Position numbers and translations under genes: made by a program
The notes under the pieces: model-generated
What the model saw: only the letters and a program-made list of their open reading frames with translations
Databases searched by the model: none
Told to the model about the DNA's origin: nothing
Part shown: piece by piece, positions 7,753 through 12,190 of the stretch
Layout: every line of letters begins with the position of its first letter
Numbering within the stretch: the first letter of the stretch is position 1
Source: Streptosporangiaceae bacterium
GTDB lineage: Bacteria > Actinomycetota > Actinomycetes > Streptosporangiales > Streptosporangiaceae
Length of the DNA: 12,190 nucleotides
Direction: 5' to 3'
Assembly (NCBI GenBank): GCA_030052355.1
Contig: JASIGS010000015.1
Location: 1 to 12,190 of the forward strand

Positions 7753-8844
7753 CTAGCCTCCGATTGGGCCGTGGATACCTATGGTCGGCTTCTTGGCGAC
7801 GGCGGTTTGCCCGCTAGCGAGGTAGGTGGTGGCCGCGGTCCGGAATGCGGCCACGGCGCTCGGGTTCCCCTCCAGCCGCCAGTCCTGGTGGTAGATCCCG
7901 TCACTCTGCGCCTGGTCGTACCAGACGAATCCGAGCAAGTGGGCGCTCCTGACGCCCGCGAACAGCCCGGGGATGCTCGAGGCCTGGCCGGCTACCGGGC
8001 CGATCGCTGTCTCGCCGATGAGAATGGGCTTGTTAGTGAGCTGCCGCAGGGCGGCGATGCTAGGTCCGAAGACCCCGCTGAAAGTGCTGCCAGCAGAGTA
8101 GTAGTACGCGTCGAAGGCCACCCAGTTCACGTAGTCGGGGCCGGGCCAGTAATCGGCGATCGGTCCCTCGCCCGAGCCGACCGAGTTGACTGTCCATAGC
8201 CACGTGACGTTGTCGGCGCCCACCTGGCGGAACACATTGACGACGTGCCGCCACGCCCGGACAAAGGCCGCAGGCTGGGTGTGCGTCCATCCCCAGGGGT
8301 ACCAGTTGCCGTTCATTTCGTGGCCAAAGCTGATGATCACCGGATGGCCGAAGGCCTTGACCGACTGCGCGTAAGACCTCAGGAATGCGTCCTGCTGGCC
8401 AGCAGCGATAGAGGCACACGAGGCACTCGTGGGGTCGAGGTCGATGAGCACTGTCGCGCCGTGCTGCAGTGCAGTCTGGGCGAACGGGGTGCTAAATGGC
8501 TCACCCCAGCTGCTGAACAGCATGACGATGTTGGGCTGCCGGCCGACCGCCTGGGCGAAGTCCTCGACCTGCGCGTACTGGCCGACCGATGTGTCGCTGC
8601 CTTCGTAGACACCCAGATAGCTGGACGCGGTGGCCGGCAGGCTCGCTCGCACGACCTTCGGCACCGGCGCCCGGGACGCGGCGCTCGCCACCTTGGTGCC
8701 GTCGGCGGTCTGCTGCGCTGCGGCTGTGCCCTCGGCAGCCAGCCGATAGTGGTACTTCATGCTGGCCAGGGCGATCGCCGCCGCCGCGACCACGGTAAAG
8801 ACCGTGACAGCGATCATGATCGTGGTCCTCAAGCGGTTCCTCAT
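7753..8844 (-). CDS. Membrane-anchored GH26-like glycoside hydrolase (beta-mannanase type)
   Basis: This 363-residue protein has a basic N-terminus and one hydrophobic helix (~8-28), followed by an Ala/Thr-rich linker to ~70. No clear signal-peptidase site is visible, so it is probably anchored with its catalytic domain outside. The domain starts at YLGVYEG and carries the GH26 signatures: SFGHEMNGNWYPWG with acid/base Glu176, and PILIGETAIG with nucleophile Glu278. Family members are mostly endo-beta-1,4-mannanases; some act on beta-1,3-xylan or mixed-linkage glucan, so the exact substrate is open. The start codon overlaps the stop of the upstream processive glycosyltransferase (ATGA, 4 bases), indicating translational coupling. 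By analogy with BcsZ beside BcsA, it probably trims or releases the polymer that the synthase extrudes. The gene converges on the deacetylase gene. Confidence 0.9.
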   Translation of the reverse strand: MRNRLRTTIMIAVTVFTVVAAAAIALASMKYHYRLAAEGTAAAQQTADGTKVASAASRAPVPKVVRASLPATASSYLGVYEGSDTSVGQYAQVEDFAQAVGRQPNIVMLFSSWGEPFSTPFAQTALQHGATVLIDLDPTSASCASIAAGQQDAFLRSYAQSVKAFGHPVIISFGHEMNGNWYPWGWTHTQPAAFVRAWRHVVNVFRQVGADNVTWLWTVNSVGSGEGPIADYWPGPDYVNWVAFDAYYYSAGSTFSGVFGPSIAALRQLTNKPILIGETAIGPVAGQASSIPGLFAGVRSAHLLGFVWYDQAQSDGIYHQDWRLEGNPSAVAAFRTAATTYLASGQTAVAKKPTIGIHGPIGG

Positions 8845-10457
8845 CCTCTACTCACTCTCCGGGCGAATAGGGTCCACGCGACTGGGGCCATGTAGAGAAG
8901 GCCGAACAAGAAGATGACGAGGAACTGGTCGCTCCGGAACTGATAGGTGCGCAGCGCCGCAGCACCAAACCAGACAATCCCCGTTCCGCAGTTCCACACG
9001 ATCAGCGCGGCCCAGAGCCGGCGCACGGGAGACACGCTGGACCCCGTCGGCTGCCACGCCATGACCTTCCCGCGAAAGTGATCCCAGATCGCCAGGGCGT
9101 GCGACCAGGAACGGACGACCTCCAGAGCCCAGGTCGCCAGGCCGAAGTCTGACCTGTGCCAGACCGGGTAAAGCACCACGCCGTTGATGACCGCTGGTGC
9201 CAGCACGAGATAGTCCTGCAAGGCAATGTCCCGCGGGATGAAGGCCAGCATCCCGATGGCAACCAGTGGCACCACGAACTGCAGAAGCGCCGTGAACAGG
9301 TAGTACAAGAACCCAGACAGGTACGCAGCCCGGGCCCTCGCTGACATCGGCACCTTCCACAACCGGCGCAGCGGGGTCGTGCTGCCCAGGCACCACCGGT
9401 ATTGCTGATGGGCGAACGCGTCCACCGTCGTTGGCGAGGAGCCGGTGGCCAGGTTCACCGGTACGTACTTCAGCGACCAGCCCTCGCTGATGACGTCGAG
9501 CCCGGTGTGCACGTCCTCTGCGTAAGCGATCAGCGCGGGCCCTCCCGCAGCCTGGATCGCCTTCCGCCGGTACACCGCGCACGATCCCACGCAGACCGCC
9601 GCGCCGAAGGAGTCCCGCGAGGTCTGCATCGACCGGTAGAACACCTCCTGCATCGGCCCGGCTGCGCGCTCTACCCAGGTATGGCCCGAGTCGGGACGGA
9701 AGAACTGCGGCGTCTGCACGATCCCGATCTTCGGGTCGTCGAAGTACGGCAGCGTCTCGGCAAGGAAGTCGCGGCGCGGCGCGAAGTCCGCGTCGAGAAT
9801 CACGAAGAACTCGCCCCGGGTCCGTTCGAAGGCGTACCGCAGGTTGCCGGCCTTCTTCATCCAGCCGCGATTTTCGCGGACCTTGTACGTGAAACCGAAG
9901 TCCCGCGCCAGTTCCCGCGCGCCCGGGTCGGCCTTGTCATCGAGTACGAAGGCGACGGCGTCACCTGGGTAGGCACGCAGCAACTCATGTACATATGTCC
10001 AGGTGTTGGTCAGCAACTCCAGCGGCTCACCACAGATCGGCAGGAAGATGTCCACATCCGGGTGGAAGCGCGGTTGCCACGCACGCACCTTGGCGGAGTG
10101 TGCTGCGAGGTTGAAGTCGCGCCCTGCGAAGTTCGAGATCAGCGAGATCGTCAGGTAGATGACCGTGAAAGCCGTCCACGGCACTAGGACCCAGGTCCGG
10201 TACCGCGCTTCCATCATCGCCTGGCTGACGACGATAGAGCTGTAACCGATCAGCACTACCAGCGTCAGGTAACCGAGGTTCCGGTCCACATAGCTTGTTT
10301 TCTCTGCGGCCGTGGGCGGACTCGGTAGCAGGCCGCCGCCCGCAGAGATCCCGGGCCGGGTGCGCGGCCTGGGCGACGTTCCCGGCCCTGCGCCAGTTAC
10401 CGAACCCGGCACTCCCGCCACCGTCACCGAAACCTCCGCTCCACCCGACACCTGCAT
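8841..10457 (-). CDS. Processive family 2 glycosyltransferase, cellulose-synthase-like, no PilZ domain
   Basis: This is a 538-residue membrane enzyme with BcsA-like order. A Pro/Gly-rich cytosolic tail (1-55) is followed by two helices (~61-80, ~87-110), a cytosolic GT-A domain and several C-terminal helices (~380-405, 414-432, 481-500, 511-532). The processive-GT signature is complete: LDDKAD (Asp173/174), LDADF (Asp222, Asp224), AEDVHTG (Asp315, replacing the usual TED) and QQYRW (351-355). Such enzymes polymerise a beta-linked glycan from a nucleotide sugar and push it through their own channel. At 538 residues it stops after the last helix, without the PilZ domain that lets c-di-GMP control bacterial BcsA. 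The ATG at 10457 lies 2 bases after the upstream stop; GTG 10427, preceded by GCGGAGG, is an alternative start. It is co-translated with GH26. Whether the product is cellulose, mannan or another polymer cannot be told. Confidence 0.92.
   Translation of the reverse strand: MQVSGGAEVSVTVAGVPGSVTGAGPGTSPRPRTRPGISAGGGLLPSPPTAAEKTSYVDRNLGYLTLVVLIGYSSIVVSQAMMEARYRTWVLVPWTAFTVIYLTISLISNFAGRDFNLAAHSAKVRAWQPRFHPDVDIFLPICGEPLELLTNTWTYVHELLRAYPGDAVAFVLDDKADPGARELARDFGFTYKVRENRGWMKKAGNLRYAFERTRGEFFVILDADFAPRRDFLAETLPYFDDPKIGIVQTPQFFRPDSGHTWVERAAGPMQEVFYRSMQTSRDSFGAAVCVGSCAVYRRKAIQAAGGPALIAYAEDVHTGLDVISEGWSLKYVPVNLATGSSPTTVDAFAHQQYRWCLGSTTPLRRLWKVPMSARARAAYLSGFLYYLFTALLQFVVPLVAIGMLAFIPRDIALQDYLVLAPAVINGVVLYPVWHRSDFGLATWALEVVRSWSHALAIWDHFRGKVMAWQPTGSSVSPVRRLWAALIVWNCGTGIVWFGAAALRTYQFRSDQFLVIFLFGLLYMAPVAWTLFARRVSRG
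10433..10439 (-). promoter_or_regulatory. Ribosome-binding site candidate for a GTG start at 10427
   Basis: GCGGAGG on the minus strand lies 5 bases before GTG 10427, inside the first codons of the synthase frame. It is a better site than anything before ATG 10457. It may mark the true start (10 residues shorter) or be a chance match in Gly/Glu codons. Confidence 0.35.
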
Positions 10458-10459
10458 GC

Positions 10460-12136
10460 CTAGCGACCGCGTGCCAGCAGCCAGATCGTGAACCAGCCCA
10501 CCGCGCCATCCGGATCACGCCAGGGGATGCGAGCCGCAACGCGATAGCCGGCGCGCTCAAGGCCAGCCGGGGTGCCCCCGATGGACTCCTGAATCGAACC
10601 TGGGGGGATGCCAGTACCGGTGTCGGTCTCAACCATCCACAGGCGGTGGCTCTCGATCATGAGTGAGATGGCGACCGGCGAGTACGCGTACGAGGTCATG
10701 ATGTCCGGCTGGATGCCGCGGTGGTTCAGGTAGTAATAGGTGACCATCTGATCGCCACCCTGCATCATGATCGGACCCTTGGCGGGCAGGTCACGTTCCA
10801 CCGCAGCGAGCAGCGGCGTCGAGTTCGGCCAGAAGCCGTACCAGCCGCTGGCCTGGTCAAAGCCAAGCAGCGCGGTGAAGATGGCCGCCGCGAGGCCAAC
10901 CCGCCAGCCCTTTGCCGCACTTACCACAGTGGCCTTTGACAGCGCGTAGCCAGCGACCATGGCGCCGAACCACATGCCGAACACGACATGCTTGTACAGC
11001 GAGACCGTGGTGTGGTCGTACGCCTGAAACGCCGGTGCAAGCAGCACAGCAAGGACCAGTACAACGCACAGCAGCGGCCTCCGGCCCGCGCGTTCCCGCC
11101 GAGCCAGCACCACCCCGACTATGCCCACGGCCAGCACCATGGCGACCAATGGCGCCGCGGTCCACAGCACCACTGGCCAGGAAGCGCTGCCCGCAGCACG
11201 CTGCGTGGTCGTAGTGCTGACCGCGGTCACCGATACCTGTCCGCCCAGGAGGAACAGGGCTGGCGCACCAATGGCCACCGCGTAGCTGACGAGCCGGCAA
11301 CCGCGCGCCACCGCCAGCGCCCAGCTCGTCGGCGCGGTAAGAACCACCAGGGCCACGATTACGGGGCTCCACAGTGCTGTCACCCACTTCGTGGCGTCCG
11401 CCAGCACCATCACGACCGCCGCGAGGAAGATCCAGGCCTCACTGCCACGGCCACGCGCCGCCCGTACCGCCAGCCATGACGCGAGCGCCATCAGGAAGAT
11501 CGCCATCGGGTCGTAGGTTGCCCACGCGCCCATGTCTGCTGTCGGGCCGACCGCAACGAACATCGCGGCACCGAGCAGGGCCGCCCTGCGGCCGAAGAGC
11601 TGGCTGGCGGTCGCGTACAGCAACACCGTGGCCGCCAGCATGAACACGAGTGACAGCAGGCGTGCACCGGCCAGCCCGCCGACGGAATCCGCCAGCGCCC
11701 CGAGCGGCGGGTATATCTGCGGGGATCCGGACAGGTAGTAGGCCGGCAGCGGAGTGCCATGCAGCCAGTGCTGCCACTCCATGTGGCCGTACCAGAGGTA
11801 CTCAGCCTCGTCCTCAAACGCCGTGTTCGACCACACCAGCCGCAAGGCCAGACCGGCTTGTAGCACCAAGATGACCAGCAGGCCTAGTCGGTAGCTGTGC
11901 CGCCAGCCGCTGCCGCGGGGTTCGTCGTCTGCCGTAACGAGCCGGGAGTCCGCCGGACTGGTGATTGTTTCTGCTGGCCCGGCCAACACCGGAATGGCGC
12001 CGGGTGAACCTGGCGCTTCATACTCAGGCAGCGTCTCGGTCCCGGCGAGAGCCAGTGCTTCCGGGAGTTGGACCGCAGCAGGGCCAGCACCGCGCGTGTC
12101 GGACGACTGCGGCGCGTGGCCGTCAGTTGCTCTCAA
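10460..12136 (-). CDS. GT-C type membrane glycosyltransferase (ArnT/PMT-like)
   Basis: This 558-residue protein has a ~80-residue Pro/Ala/Glu-rich cytosolic tail, a first helix at ~84-103 and, just after it, an external loop with FEDEAEYLWYGH (acidic Glu108, Asp109, Glu110). That placement matches the catalytic acidic motif of GT-C enzymes of the GT39/ArnT type. About ten further helices follow to ~427, then a ~130-residue soluble C-terminal region, probably outside. GT-C enzymes transfer a sugar from a polyprenyl-phosphate donor on the outer face of the membrane. TTG 12136 is chosen because GGGGAGGG stands 7 bases before it. It is the first gene of the minus-strand operon, 2 bases from the synthase gene, so it probably modifies or primes the same glycan. 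Sugar and acceptor are unknown. The GT-C class is fairly secure; the subfamily is not. Confidence 0.82.
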   Translation of the reverse strand: MRATDGHAPQSSDTRGAGPAAVQLPEALALAGTETLPEYEAPGSPGAIPVLAGPAETITSPADSRLVTADDEPRGSGWRHSYRLGLLVILVLQAGLALRLVWSNTAFEDEAEYLWYGHMEWQHWLHGTPLPAYYLSGSPQIYPPLGALADSVGGLAGARLLSLVFMLAATVLLYATASQLFGRRAALLGAAMFVAVGPTADMGAWATYDPMAIFLMALASWLAVRAARGRGSEAWIFLAAVVMVLADATKWVTALWSPVIVALVVLTAPTSWALAVARGCRLVSYAVAIGAPALFLLGGQVSVTAVSTTTTQRAAGSASWPVVLWTAAPLVAMVLAVGIVGVVLARRERAGRRPLLCVVLVLAVLLAPAFQAYDHTTVSLYKHVVFGMWFGAMVAGYALSKATVVSAAKGWRVGLAAAIFTALLGFDQASGWYGFWPNSTPLLAAVERDLPAKGPIMMQGGDQMVTYYYLNHRGIQPDIMTSYAYSPVAISLMIESHRLWMVETDTGTGIPPGSIQESIGGTPAGLERAGYRVAARIPWRDPDGAVGWFTIWLLARGR

Positions 12137-12190
12137 GCGCGTACCCTCCCCGGATCTAACTCAGTCGGTCGTATGAATGTCGATAGGGCT
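12137..12190. other. Upstream region of the minus-strand operon
   Basis: The last 54 bases hold the ribosome-binding site above and otherwise no gene. The operon promoter should lie here or beyond the right edge. A TCGACA/TTAGAT pair is present but would place transcription initiation inside the ribosome-binding site, so I do not call it. Confidence 0.4.
12144..12151 (-). promoter_or_regulatory. Strong ribosome-binding site for the GT-C gene
   Basis: GGGGAGGG on the minus strand, 7 bases upstream of TTG 12136. It is the best Shine-Dalgarno sequence in the window and it decides the unusual TTG start. Confidence 0.75.

Noticed and set aside
12154..12183. Promoter-like pair TCGACA/TTAGAT with 18-base spacer on the minus strand
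   Set aside because: Transcription would begin near 12147, inside the ribosome-binding site at 12144-12151, which would damage it.

Overview
The window is high-G+C DNA with NRPS, glycosyltransferase and GT-C family types and codon usage typical of Actinomycetota. The genus cannot be named from sequence alone. It holds seven protein-coding genes. I see no RNA gene, insertion sequence, CRISPR array or phage gene.

Layout. (1) Positions 1-3781, minus strand: a single-module nonribosomal peptide synthetase (NRPS), condensation-adenylation-carrier-thioesterase, running off the left edge. (2) Positions 3782-3940: a divergent intergenic region. (3) Positions 3941-7731, plus strand: a Wzx-like flippase, a family 2 glycosyltransferase (GT2) and a cytoplasmic polysaccharide deacetylase (CE4/NodB); the last two overlap. 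(4) Positions 7753-12136, minus strand: a tightly coupled operon read right to left. It encodes a GT-C type membrane glycosyltransferase, a processive cellulose-synthase-like GT2 and a membrane-anchored GH26 (beta-mannanase-like) hydrolase. The two blocks converge with 21 bases between them.

How it may work together (inference). The window looks like part of an exopolysaccharide or glycolipid locus. The processive GT2 would make and extrude a polymer, and the co-translated GH26 would trim it outside the membrane, as BcsZ does for BcsA in cellulose systems. The GT-C enzyme would add sugars on the outer face from a polyprenyl-phosphate donor. The plus-strand genes would build a lipid-linked saccharide in the cytoplasm, de-N-acetylate it and flip it.

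The most unusual gene is the NRPS. Its condensation domain has lost the catalytic second His of HHxxxDG (it reads HPMIADA). Its thioesterase has Cys in place of the nucleophilic Ser (GFCNG), and Asn where the triad Asp is expected. Its adenylation pocket resembles basic-amino-acid codes. A testable model is that it loads one amino acid and transfers it to an amine, perhaps an amino sugar exposed by the neighbouring deacetylase, giving an aminoacylated glycan.
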